The notes below the pieces were generated by a model. It was not told where the DNA came from and made no database searches. It was given only the letters and a program-made list of their open reading frames with translations. This document shows, one piece after another, positions 15,883-23,731 of a stretch of DNA of 64,000 nucleotides (positions within the stretch are counted from its first letter, which is position 1; every line of letters starts with the position of its first letter). The translations under genes were made by a program, and so were the position numbers. This DNA is from Mycobacterium sp. 1164966.3. GTDB lineage: Bacteria > Actinomycetota > Actinomycetes > Mycobacteriales > Mycobacteriaceae. The stretch lies in NCBI RefSeq assembly GCF_001665395.1, contig NZ_LZSG01000010.1:1-64000 (forward strand), in the 5' to 3' direction.

Positions 15883-17214
15883 GTGAATAAGCGGCTGGGT
15901 GTGGTTAAACGCAGAATCGCCATGGTGTCGGCGATCTGTTCAGCCGTCGTCTCATTTGCGGCCTGCTCGACTTCGCAGACCGCATCGCCGCCGGCGGGAA
16001 GGTCCGCCACCTCGACTTCGGCGTCCACCGCCCGCCCGGTCGCCGCACCGGCTCCGGCAACCAGTCCATTGGCCAAAGACTGGAAAAGCTACGGCGGCAC
16101 CGTTTACTTCGGCTGTCCCGAGGGATTCTCGTCGAGCAAATCGGCGCTCGAGGACATTCGTCCGAAGATCTTCGACATCAAAACGGGGCAATTCACCTCG
16201 CCGGCCATCCCCGCTGTGCCTGCCGGCGAGAATGTGACCGGCGGTCTGTGTGCGCTGTCCAACACGGCCGACGACATGAAAGTCATGTATCTCGTCACGA
16301 CCGTCGGCGCAACTCCAGACACTACGAAGACGACGGCGTATCTCTTCGACCTCAAATCGGAGCGGCCGCTGGTTACCAAGGAACTGCAGCCGCCGGCACC
16401 CGATCTCAGATTTTCCGCACCGAAGGAATGGCGGCTCGGCCCGACGCTATCCGGTGTGGCGTGGGTGAACGCCTTCGGCGATGAGCACGGCTCAACGTCA
16501 CCGCCCCGGACCGTTATTCTGTCCAACACCGACCTGTCAGTGGGTTGGACGGATCCGCAGCCCGGGCGAGTGTGGCAGGATGTTCTTGCGTTTCAACGTA
16601 ATACGACGCCGGGCAAGAGGTCGGGCGCGGAGCTGAGGCTACCGAGCGGCGAAGCGGTATTTCAGGACAACGACATTGAGGCCGTCGAAGCCGAATTGTC
16701 CGAGGGGCCGGACAAGTTGGTGAAAATCTCACGTCGAGATCCCGCCAACCCCTCCGTCGTGTCGACGATTTTCTGGGACGTGAACACCAGAGCCATCGTC
16801 AAGTTCGGTGACACCGACCGGATTTCGGGCAGCGGACTGGTCGCCACCTTGTCCGACGGGAAATTGTTGATCGATGCTCGTGGCTCGGATAACTCCCAGT
16901 TCGGATTCGGCGTGTGGAACTTGCGTACGCAGCAGTGGGATCTGCTGAAAACCAGAGACGAAGCCGGTAAGTTGTCGATTTCCAAACTGGCGTTCTTCGG
17001 CGACCGGCTCTATGTCACGTACGCCGGCGGCACCCTTTCGGTGCTCGGTCTGCCCACCGCCAACACGCTCGCGTCGAGCTGGTCAGTCCGGCCTTTCGGA
17101 CGCATTTCCGGGTGGACGCTCGTGTGCCGCGGCGAAACACCCACCAGCGGCGAATGCAAGGAAATCGTCCTGGTGCAAGACGAGAACGGCCACTACCCAG
17201 GGCCCTGGACCTGA
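15883..17214 (+). CDS. Predicted lipoprotein, beta-propeller-like, function unknown
   Basis: About 443 aa from GTG 15883 (an in-frame TTG at 15871 is an alternative; purine-rich AGCGGGGG lies upstream). The N-terminus is basic, then hydrophobic, ending in a lipobox-like SFAAC; a Thr/Ser/Ala/Pro-rich spacer follows. The rest consists of repeated short beta-strand patterns (e.g. GKLLIDARG, FGVWNLRTQQWDLL, DRLYVTYAGGTLSVL), as in secreted beta-propeller proteins. I do not recognise a named family. Probably anchored outside the cytoplasmic membrane. The 3' end overlaps the convergent polymerase gene by 22 nt. Confidence 0.7.
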   Translation: MNKRLGVVKRRIAMVSAICSAVVSFAACSTSQTASPPAGRSATSTSASTARPVAAPAPATSPLAKDWKSYGGTVYFGCPEGFSSSKSALEDIRPKIFDIKTGQFTSPAIPAVPAGENVTGGLCALSNTADDMKVMYLVTTVGATPDTTKTTAYLFDLKSERPLVTKELQPPAPDLRFSAPKEWRLGPTLSGVAWVNAFGDEHGSTSPPRTVILSNTDLSVGWTDPQPGRVWQDVLAFQRNTTPGKRSGAELRLPSGEAVFQDNDIEAVEAELSEGPDKLVKISRRDPANPSVVSTIFWDVNTRAIVKFGDTDRISGSGLVATLSDGKLLIDARGSDNSQFGFGVWNLRTQQWDLLKTRDEAGKLSISKLAFFGDRLYVTYAGGTLSVLGLPTANTLASSWSVRPFGRISGWTLVCRGETPTSGECKEIVLVQDENGHYPGPWT

Positions 17215-18185
17215 TCTGACGGCCCCTCTGGCCCGTCCGCCCGGCGTGCCCGCGCGCGTCGCTTGCCTTCGTGCATCGCAGCCACTCGGGCGACCGGAAT
17301 CCCGCGGCCTTGTGCGATGAGATCATTCGGCAGACGCTGCGGCGCGGCCATCATCTGGGCCCAGGGATCGTAAGCGGAAAGCGCATTGACTGCCGTGTGC
17401 ACGTTGAAGTCAGCGGGGTTGACGCGGTCCAGATCTGACCAATCCAACGGGAAGGACACCGGCAACCCCGGTCGCAACCGCGGGCTGTAAGCAGCGGCGA
17501 CGGTCGCGCCGCCGGCCCGGGTTGAGTCGACGAACACCTTGCCCGCCCGGTCCTCGACGATGAAAGCCGTTGTCGCCACGGTGGGGTCGAGCGCCTCCGC
17601 GCGTGCGGCGAGCGCGCGCGTCGCCGCAGCCACGTCGTCGACCGGGGCCTTATCGTCGATAGGCACAAAGACATGAATGCCCTTCGCGCCGCTGGTTTTG
17701 ACGGAGCCGACGAGTCCGCTATCGGCGAGAGCCTGTCGTACGAGGTAAGCGACGTTTACCACCGCTTTGAAGTCATCGCCGGTGGGCGGGTCGAGATCGA
17801 GGACGAGATGGGTAGGCCGATAGATGTCGTCGGCCAAACCCAAGGTGGGGTGATACTCGACCGCACGCTGGTTGGCGAGCCATAACAGCGTGCGCCTGTC
17901 GTTGCAAACCGCATATCGCACCTCCCGTTGCGAGGCCTCCGCCCAAATCGAAGCCGTCCGCACCCAATCCGGGGTGTACTTGGCCACGTTCTTCTGCATG
18001 AACGGCGCACGCCCGCGCAGGACCCTGAGCACCGTGAGCGGCCTACCGGCCAGTCCAGGCAGCATCCTGTCAGCCACCGCGTCCAGGTAGTCCACCAAGT
18101 CGCGCTTGGTGGCCTCGGCGTCCGGGCTCAGCGGTTGGTCGAGATTGGTCAGATCGATTCCAGCGCGCTGCTCACCGGCGCTCAT
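17193..18185 (-). CDS. LigD-type primase-polymerase (stand-alone Pol domain)
   Basis: 330 aa, archaeo-eukaryotic primase fold as in the polymerase domain of DNA ligase D. The catalytic Asp pair lies in LVLDLDPPTGDD (~residue 128), the conserved KTSGAKGIHVFVP strand follows, and the C-terminal motif PRLRPGLPVSFPLDWSDLD is diagnostic. It lacks ligase and nuclease domains, like the stand-alone Prim-Pol proteins of mycobacteria (Rv3730c and Rv0269c, recalled), which synthesise short, often ribonucleotide-containing, patches in DNA repair. The C-terminal 30 residues are basic and proline/glycine-rich. No Ku or ligase gene is adjacent. Confidence 0.88.
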   Translation of the reverse strand: MSAGEQRAGIDLTNLDQPLSPDAEATKRDLVDYLDAVADRMLPGLAGRPLTVLRVLRGRAPFMQKNVAKYTPDWVRTASIWAEASQREVRYAVCNDRRTLLWLANQRAVEYHPTLGLADDIYRPTHLVLDLDPPTGDDFKAVVNVAYLVRQALADSGLVGSVKTSGAKGIHVFVPIDDKAPVDDVAAATRALAARAEALDPTVATTAFIVEDRAGKVFVDSTRAGGATVAAAYSPRLRPGLPVSFPLDWSDLDRVNPADFNVHTAVNALSAYDPWAQMMAAPQRLPNDLIAQGRGIPVARVAAMHEGKRRARARRADGPEGPSDQVQGPG

Positions 18186-18278
18186 TTACGCCGACTGCCT
18201 AGCCACATTGCGATACTCCGGAAATCTGTTGCGGCACTTGGGGTGAGTCCACCGATGCTACGACTAGGCTAGCCGTCC

Positions 18279-19082
18279 ATGAGTGCCTTGGACGGACGCG
18301 TTGCATTGATCACCGGAGGCGGTCGAGGTCAGGGCCGCGCGCATGCCCTGGCGCTGGCGGCCGAAGGAGCCGACATCGTCGTCGCCGATGCGCCCGGTGC
18401 GATGACGGACCTGACCTATCCGTTGGCCACCGAAGACGACCTGCGGGACACCGCCAAGCAAGTCGAAGAGCTGGGCCGACGCTGTCTGCCACTCGCGGTG
18501 GATGTGCGTGACCCTGCTCAGGTCGCCGCGGCGGTCGAGCAGACGGTGAAAGACCTGGGCAGCCTGGACATCGTGCTGGCAAACGCCGGCATCGTCAGCA
18601 CCGGTCCGTTGGAGCAGGTCAGCGACCAGATTTGGCAGCAGCTGGTCGACACCAACCTGACCGGTGTGTTCCACACCCTGCGCGCGGCCATACCGGTGAT
18701 GCGGCGCCAGCGCTTCGGCCGGATCGTCGTGACGTCGTCGATGGGCGGCCGCATGGGTATCCCGGATCTTGCGGCGTACAACGCCACCAAGTGGGGCATC
18801 ATCGGGCTGGCCAAGTCTGTTGCCCTGGAGGTCGCCAAAGAAAGCATCACGGTCAACGTCATCTGTCCCACCACGACCCAGACGCCGATGGTGCAGCCCG
18901 GCGGAGGTGACGACGTTCCCGACGATTTGGTGCGCCGAATGATGAAGGCCAACCCGATACCACAGCCGTGGCTGCAACCCGAGGACGTCAGCCGCGGAGT
19001 GCTTTACCTGGTTACCGATCCGGGGGTCATCACCGGCAGTGTGCTGGAGGTCGGTCTCGGCGGTAGCGCCCGCATTCACTGA
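18279..19082 (+). CDS. Mycofactocin-coupled SDR-family oxidoreductase
   Basis: 267 aa. The cofactor motif TGGGRGQGRAHALALA and the extended insert after strand 2 (VADAPGAMTDLTYPLATEDD) are typical of mycofactocin-dependent short-chain dehydrogenases, which hold NAD(H) tightly and pass electrons to mycofactocin. Catalytic Ser in VVTSSMGG and Tyr-Lys in AYNATKWG are present. Related to carveol dehydrogenase-type enzymes; the alcohol substrate is unknown. A TAGGCT box lies 8 nt ahead of the ATG, so the message may be almost leaderless. Confidence 0.85.
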   Translation: MSALDGRVALITGGGRGQGRAHALALAAEGADIVVADAPGAMTDLTYPLATEDDLRDTAKQVEELGRRCLPLAVDVRDPAQVAAAVEQTVKDLGSLDIVLANAGIVSTGPLEQVSDQIWQQLVDTNLTGVFHTLRAAIPVMRRQRFGRIVVTSSMGGRMGIPDLAAYNATKWGIIGLAKSVALEVAKESITVNVICPTTTQTPMVQPGGGDDVPDDLVRRMMKANPIPQPWLQPEDVSRGVLYLVTDPGVITGSVLEVGLGGSARIH

Positions 19083-19307
19083 CCGAGTTGGCGGCGAACT
19101 CAGTGTCATTGCTGGGCAGGAGCCGGCTCGGGATCTTATCCAGGCACGCAGGTGAAAGGGAGGCAACGGAATTCGCGGTTCGGGCGCGAATCGGCCGGGC
19201 CCTGGCCGCTGACGGTCAAGCGCGGTTTGGTATCCGGACAAAGCGATTCGTCGTTGATGCGTTACTTCGACGGGCCGGACCTGGGCACCCCGGAGTGACC
19301 GCGTCGA
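19083..19307. other. Non-coding gap, no convincing gene
   Basis: A short open frame exists on the plus strand but has no recognisable protein character and runs into the antisense of the following lipoprotein gene. No repeat or hairpin stood out. Confidence 0.4.
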
Positions 19308-19751
19308 TCAGTCCTTCTGCCAGGTCAGGCAGCTGTGCGTCAAAAATGCCGTGTCACCCGGCTGGACCGTCACGACCTGAGGACCCGTACCGAGGCCGTT
19401 GGTGATGATGTGGGTTGGATTCAGACTGTTCAGCCTCGCCCAATAGCAATCGGATTCACCTTGAGGATTGGCGCCTGCCGAGCGATACGTGCCCGGCACG
19501 ATATCGATGCCCACCCGATACGTGCCATCGGTTTCGATGGTCGTCTTCGGGACCGATGATGGTGGCGACGCGGTCACCGCCACCGTCTTGGTGACTTCGA
19601 CGGTGGACGTCACCGTCACGGTGGTCTTGGTCGACGTGCCGCCGCCGCAACCTGCCAGGAATATTGCCACGGCAGCGACAGCAGCTTTCCTGCCGACCGC
19701 GATCCCCCCGGGTTTAGGACGGCGGGGGCGGTACCACCGGCCGGCACTCAT
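19308..19751 (-). CDS. Small putative lipoprotein with C-terminal Cys-pair module
   Basis: 147 aa from ATG 19751, the only canonical start before the signal sequence. That leaves an unusually long basic leader (~20 residues) before the hydrophobic stretch AAVAAVAIFLAGC, whose lipobox ends at Cys. A Thr/Val-rich linker follows (TTVTVTSTVEVTKTV). The C-terminal ~75 residues (TYRVGIDIVPGTYRSAG, then SDCYWARL, ending THSCLTWQKD) form a compact module, with one Cys near each end, seen in many actinobacterial surface proteins; no function is known to me. The start overlaps the end of the upstream secreted-repeat gene by 38 nt, so the two are probably co-expressed. Confidence 0.7.
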   Translation of the reverse strand: MSAGRWYRPRRPKPGGIAVGRKAAVAAVAIFLAGCGGGTSTKTTVTVTSTVEVTKTVAVTASPPSSVPKTTIETDGTYRVGIDIVPGTYRSAGANPQGESDCYWARLNSLNPTHIITNGLGTGPQVVTVQPGDTAFLTHSCLTWQKD

Positions 19752-20037
19752 TGGCTCCCGGGTCCCACCAGTTACCAGGACCGCAATCCGGTGGTGGCGG
19801 GGGCACTACCGGCTGACACGCATTTGCCCCCGGGTTCCACCAGTTGCCAGGACCGCAATCCTGCGGCGGCGGCGGGGCTATCGGCTGGCACGCGTTTGCC
19901 CCCGGGTTCCACCAGTTACCTGGACCGCAGTCGGGCGGTTGAGCTGAACTCACGCCAGGCAAAACCACTGTCGCGTACGCCAAGGGCGCTAGGGCCACGG
20001 CGGCGGTGCCTGCCATGCGGCGAACGAACATTCTCAT
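19714..20037 (-). CDS. Secreted protein with three tandem 24-residue Cys/Trp/Pro repeats
   Basis: 107 aa. A signal peptide (residues ~1-32, ending SSA) is followed by three near-identical 24-residue repeats, each DCGPGNWWNPGANACQP plus a Pro-rich tail of 4-5 residues. Each unit has two cysteines that could form one disulfide and a WW pair. There is no other domain. The family is not one I can name; short CW/P repeats of this sort occur in exported mycobacterial proteins. The 3' end overlaps the following lipoprotein gene. Repeat number may vary between strains. Confidence 0.75.
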   Translation of the reverse strand: MRMFVRRMAGTAAVALAPLAYATVVLPGVSSAQPPDCGPGNWWNPGANACQPIAPPPPQDCGPGNWWNPGANACQPVVPPPPPDCGPGNWWDPGANECRPVVPPPPS

Positions 20038-20302
20038 CGAAGACCTCCCATTCGCTAACGTCCCTCAGCTTGACCCGAGTCTAGGACAGGGACTTGCTTC
20101 GATAGACCCACAATCGCGAATCCGCCGCGATCCGACGCTGTGTTGGTGACGGCCTAGCCCTAGAGGTGTCGGTGCCCGACAGGGTCGTGGCGCGGCATAG
20201 GCCGTTGGTCGACATCGTGTAATTCCAGCGAAAGCTGTGTCGGCTATGGCTAAATCTGCAGCTCAAGCGTTTGGTCGCCGGAAGCTGTCGACGGTAAACG
20301 CT
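20038..20302. other. Intergenic region, nothing recognised
   Basis: No supported gene. The sequence upstream of the secreted-repeat gene has a GGAGG-like box (GGGAGG on the minus strand, about 7 nt before the ATG at 20037), consistent with a leadered message. Confidence 0.35.
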
Positions 20303-20539
20303 TCAGGCGGTGCGCCCTTGCGCGCGGCGGATGTTGTCCTGTTCGTGAAATTTTGCATCTGGACACCAGATAATCGGCCACTCCAACCAGAGCGGGTCGA
20401 CCTCCTGGTCACCAAAAAACACAGTGTGTTCGGACTGTGGCGGCACCAGCTTCCAACCCAATTGGTCGCCGCGGGACTCGCGCACGAGTAGCCCGCCGTC
20501 GGCCGAGCGACGAACCGTACCTCGCGGGGCCTCGTTCAT
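20303..20539 (-). CDS. Small hypothetical protein
   Basis: 78 aa from ATG 20539, preceded on its strand by TTGGGGGCAAT, a reasonable ribosome site. Polar protein with several Trp (GWKLV, PLWLEWPIIWCP) and one Cys; no signal peptide or membrane segment. I do not recognise it. An overlapping frame on the other strand (20237-20491) is less protein-like. Base composition is less GC-rich than that of the housekeeping genes around it. Confidence 0.45.
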   Translation of the reverse strand: MNEAPRGTVRRSADGGLLVRESRGDQLGWKLVPPQSEHTVFFGDQEVDPLWLEWPIIWCPDAKFHEQDNIRRAQGRTA

Positions 20540-20831
20540 ATTGCCCCCAAGGTTTGACGGTCGATCATTTGCTGCCGAGTACCCTCTCACGGGCTCTGCG
20601 TAACTCATAGTCTGGCGGGGGTGCTGAGCCGAACAGCGCCGACATCACCCAGACGTTTCTCGGAATGGTTGCGGCGTTGCCCACGGCCGGTCCGACAGCG
20701 AAGCGTGATACTCGACGCGAAATCGTCCTAAATCCTCTGCGAGATCGTCCCTGGTCGGTGTAGAAACTTGGGATGGCGGTCCCCCGCTCGAAGGCACGCG
20801 CTGCCATTGCCGAAGCCAGAAGGCGTTTACA
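20540..20831. other. Intergenic region without a supported gene
   Basis: About 290 bp between a leftward and a rightward gene, so it should contain two promoters. I could not fix either with confidence. Open frames on the minus strand here have no protein-like features. Confidence 0.3.
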
Positions 20832-21407
20832 GTGAAAGAGTCGTTGAGCAAGGAAATTAGATTACTTGTGGCACTAGGGGTTACGTCGTGGGTAATCTTC
20901 GATTCCCCCGTGGCCTGGGGAGCCCCGGGCGGCAATGTTCCAGGCCCCGGCGTATGCGACTATCCCGGTGTTGGCGGAAGTACTTTCGAGGCGGGAGCTT
21001 CGACGTACTACTGCGATTTTCCTGTCGAAGAGAACAGCACGCATTGGCACTGCGAATACGGCGGATGGAACCTGGGTGGTCCAGCCGGCAACGGCCCCAT
21101 CGGTGGAAGCTTTATGGGTTTCGGGTTAACCCTTCCGGCAGGCGATTTCGGGGGTGCTAGCGGTAGTTGTTCGTGGCGGTGGCCGGATAACACCATCGGC
21201 CCTGCACCCAACCCACCGGGCGCGTGGAAGAACTACTTGGTGCCCAAGCCTCCGCCACCTGAACATCGGGCACCCCCGCCATCGGAAGAGCCAGAGTCCG
21301 GACCACCACCTGTAGCGAATCCTGTTCCCGGCGGTGAACCCCAAACACCGGCTTACACCAACCCGAGCTTTCCGAATCCCGGCAGGACTCAGAACCCGCA
21401 AAGGTAG
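20832..21407 (+). CDS. Secreted proline-rich hypothetical protein
   Basis: 191 aa from GTG 20832. N-terminal signal peptide (hydrophobic LLVALGVTSWVIF, cleavage probably after AWG-A). The mature part has four cysteines in the first 90 residues (VCDYPG, YYCDFP, HWHCEYGG, GSCSWRW) and is rich in Gly and Trp; the last ~60 residues are a Pro/Glu tail. This layout is common among small exported mycobacterial proteins of unknown function. Early codons are visibly AT-richer than nearby genes, which may indicate recent acquisition. Confidence 0.65.
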   Translation: MKESLSKEIRLLVALGVTSWVIFDSPVAWGAPGGNVPGPGVCDYPGVGGSTFEAGASTYYCDFPVEENSTHWHCEYGGWNLGGPAGNGPIGGSFMGFGLTLPAGDFGGASGSCSWRWPDNTIGPAPNPPGAWKNYLVPKPPPPEHRAPPPSEEPESGPPPVANPVPGGEPQTPAYTNPSFPNPGRTQNPQR

Positions 21408-21556
21408 CTCGTGTGATTAGTTGCCGAATGCAGCTTGTCGCACCCGTTCCCCGACGACCTGGATGCCGTTGACCGCGTTCGACAGTGCTGCGCGCGATCT
21501 GCGGACGGCCGGCAACCTCAAGCCGTTGCATCAGCCGGAAACCCCGTCTGACCTGC

Positions 21557-21640
21557 TGGTGGCAGGTACAGGATTCGAACCTGTGAAGCTTTCGCGACGG
21601 ATTTACAGTCCGCTCCCATTGGCCGCTCGGGCAACCTGCC
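21557..21640 (-). tRNA. tRNA-Tyr (anticodon GTA)
   Basis: Read on the minus strand: 7-bp acceptor stem GGCAGGT/ACCTGCC, D-loop, anticodon loop ACTGTAAAT with GTA, a long variable arm (class II, as expected for Tyr), T-loop GTTCGAATC, and an encoded CCA at the 3' end (21557-21559). It lies between the secreted-protein islet and yajQ. Confidence 0.95.
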
Positions 21641-21720
21641 GCCTAGCAGGTTACAACGAACGGGTAGACAGAGCACAAACGGGCGTCACCCGAAAAAGCC
21701 ATGAAGGAGGGAAGCATCAA

Positions 21721-22212
21721 ATGGCGGACTCATCGTTCGACATCGTCAGCAAGGTCGATCGGCAGGAAGTCGACAACGCGCTCAACCAGGCGGCCAAGGA
21801 GCTGGCCACCCGTTTCGATTTCCGCGGCACCGACACCAAGATCGCGTGGAAGGGCGACGAGGCCGTCGAGCTGACGTCATCCACCGAGGAGCGCGTCAAG
21901 GCCGCCGTCGACGTCTTCAAGGAGAAGCTGATTCGCCGCGACATCTCCCTGAAGGCCTTCGACGCCGGCGAGCCGCAGGCGTCCGGCAAGACCTACAAAG
22001 TCACCGGCGCGCTCAAGCAGGGCATCAGCAGCGAGAACGCCAAAAAGATCACCAAGCTCATTCGCGACGAGGGACCTAAGAACGTCAAGACCCAGATCCA
22101 GGGCGACGAGGTCCGCGTGACCAGTAAGAAGCGCGACGACCTGCAGGCCGTCATCGCGATGCTGAAGAAGGCCGACCTGGACGTGGCGCTGCAGTTCGTG
22201 AACTACCGGTGA
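21721..22212 (+). CDS. YajQ-family nucleotide-binding protein
   Basis: 163 aa, full family length (M. tuberculosis Rv0566c, recalled). Conserved blocks: [17 protein letters not shown] at the N-terminus, [13 protein letters not shown], and [20 protein letters not shown] near the C-terminus; two RNP-like ferredoxin folds. YajQ proteins bind nucleotides; in Xanthomonas a homologue binds cyclic-di-GMP and acts as a transcription co-factor. The start is ATG 21721, preceded by GAAGGAGGGA. A 28-bp gap separates it from the monooxygenase, so they may be co-transcribed. Confidence 0.93.
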   Translation: MADSSFDIVSKVDRQEVDNALNQAAKELATRFDFRGTDTKIAWKGDEAVELTSSTEERVKAAVDVFKEKLIRRDISLKAFDAGEPQASGKTYKVTGALKQGISSENAKKITKLIRDEGPKNVKTQIQGDEVRVTSKKRDDLQAVIAMLKKADLDVALQFVNYR

Positions 22213-22240
22213 CTGTCGGCGAATTCAAGCGAGATTTGCA

Positions 22241-23731
22241 ATGACCCTGACGCCCCAGGAAGCCGATTACTTCGACGTCATCATCGTTGGCGCCGGCATC
22301 TCCGGCATCGGCGCGGCCTATCGGATCACCGAACGCAATCCCCAGCTGAGCTACACCATCCTGGAGCGACGCGAGCAGATCGGCGGCACCTGGGATCTGT
22401 TCCGCTATCCCGGCGTGCGCTCCGACAGCAGCATTTTCACCCTGTCCTTCCCCTACGAGCCGTGGCCGCGCAAGGAAGGCGTCGCTGACGGCGACCACAT
22501 TCGCGAGTACCTGACCGCCACCGCGCACAAGCATGGCATCGACCGCCACATCCAGTTCGACAGCTACGTCCGTTCCGCGGATTGGGATTCGGCCACCGAT
22601 ACCTGGACGGTGACCTTTGAGCAAAGCGGAGTGCGCAAGCAGTACCGCAGCCGCTTCCTGTTCTTCGGCAGCGGCTACTACAACTACGACGAGGGCTACA
22701 CGCCGGACTTCCCCGGCATCGACAGGTTCGGCGGAACCGTCGTACATCCGCAGCACTGGCCGGAGGACCTGGACTACACCGGCAAGAAGGTCGTGGTGAT
22801 CGGCAGTGGGGCCACCGCGGTCACGCTGATCCCGTCGCTGTCCGAGCGGGCCGAAAAGGTGACCATGCTGCAGCGCTCACCGACTTACATGATTTCGGCG
22901 TCCAAATACAGCCGGGTTGCCGCTGTCGCGCGTAAAGTATTGCCCCCCAAGGCCTCCCACTTGGTCGTCCGGATGTGGGCGGCGTTGCAGGAAGCGCTCA
23001 TCTGGTTCTTGTCGCGAAAGATTCCGGGTTTCGTGAAGTGGCTGCTGCGTCGCACTGCGATCACTAATCTGCCCGACGGCTACGACGTAGACACGCACTT
23101 CAAGCCGCGGTACAACCCGTGGGACCAGCGGATGTGCCTGATCCCTGACGCAGACCTGTACACCACCATCAACGAAGGCCGCGCCGCGGTGGTCACCGAT
23201 CACATCGACCACTTCGACGCCACCGGTATCGCGCTGCAATCCGGTGAGCATCTCGACGCCGACATCATCGTCACCGCGACGGGCCTGCAACTACAGGCGC
23301 TGGGCGGCGCCACGATCAGCCTCGACGGCGTAGAGATCAATACGCGGGACCGCTTCGTCTACAAAGCCCACATGCTCGAGGACGTGCCCAACCTGTTCTG
23401 GTGCGTGGGCTACACCAATGCATCCTGGACGTTGCGCGCCGACATCACCGCGCGGGCGACGGCAAAGCTGCTGGCGCATATGGCTTCTCATGGCTACACG
23501 CACGCCTATCCACATCTCGGGGATCAGTCGATGGCCGAAAAGCCATCCTGGGACATCCAGGCGAACTATGTGAAGCGTGCGCTGCATGCGTTACCCAAGT
23601 CCGGCACCAAGCGCCCGTGGAATGTTCGGCAGAACTATTTCGCCGACGCCCTGGACTACAAGTTCGACCGCATCGAGGAGGCGATGGTGTTCGGCAGCGT
23701 TCGGCAATACGCTGAGTCGCATGGCAGCTGA
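22241..23731 (+). CDS. Flavin-containing monooxygenase, Baeyer-Villiger type
   Basis: 496 aa. FAD-binding VIIVGAGISGIGAAYRI at residue ~13, then GGTWDLFRYPGVRSDS, the BVMO-type fingerprint FGGTVVHPQHWP, and a second dinucleotide site VVVIGSGATAVT for NADPH. It corresponds to M. tuberculosis Rv0565c (486 aa, recalled), which has been connected with activation of the pro-drug ethionamide-type compounds alongside EthA. Probably membrane-peripheral or cytosolic. The 3' end overlaps the gpsA-type gene by 11 nt. Confidence 0.9.
   Translation: MTLTPQEADYFDVIIVGAGISGIGAAYRITERNPQLSYTILERREQIGGTWDLFRYPGVRSDSSIFTLSFPYEPWPRKEGVADGDHIREYLTATAHKHGIDRHIQFDSYVRSADWDSATDTWTVTFEQSGVRKQYRSRFLFFGSGYYNYDEGYTPDFPGIDRFGGTVVHPQHWPEDLDYTGKKVVVIGSGATAVTLIPSLSERAEKVTMLQRSPTYMISASKYSRVAAVARKVLPPKASHLVVRMWAALQEALIWFLSRKIPGFVKWLLRRTAITNLPDGYDVDTHFKPRYNPWDQRMCLIPDADLYTTINEGRAAVVTDHIDHFDATGIALQSGEHLDADIIVTATGLQLQALGGATISLDGVEINTRDRFVYKAHMLEDVPNLFWCVGYTNASWTLRADITARATAKLLAHMASHGYTHAYPHLGDQSMAEKPSWDIQANYVKRALHALPKSGTKRPWNVRQNYFADALDYKFDRIEEAMVFGSVRQYAESHGS

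Noticed and set aside
19088-19405. Small plus-strand gene after the SDR
   Set aside because: No ribosome site or protein-like pattern; its second half is antisense to the lipoprotein gene.
20237-20491. Plus-strand small gene
   Set aside because: Overlaps the minus-strand frame 20303-20539, which has a better ribosome site and more protein-like composition.
21557-21700. tRNA-Tyr as a proven integration (att) site
   Set aside because: No second copy of the tRNA 3' end and no integrase were found within the window.
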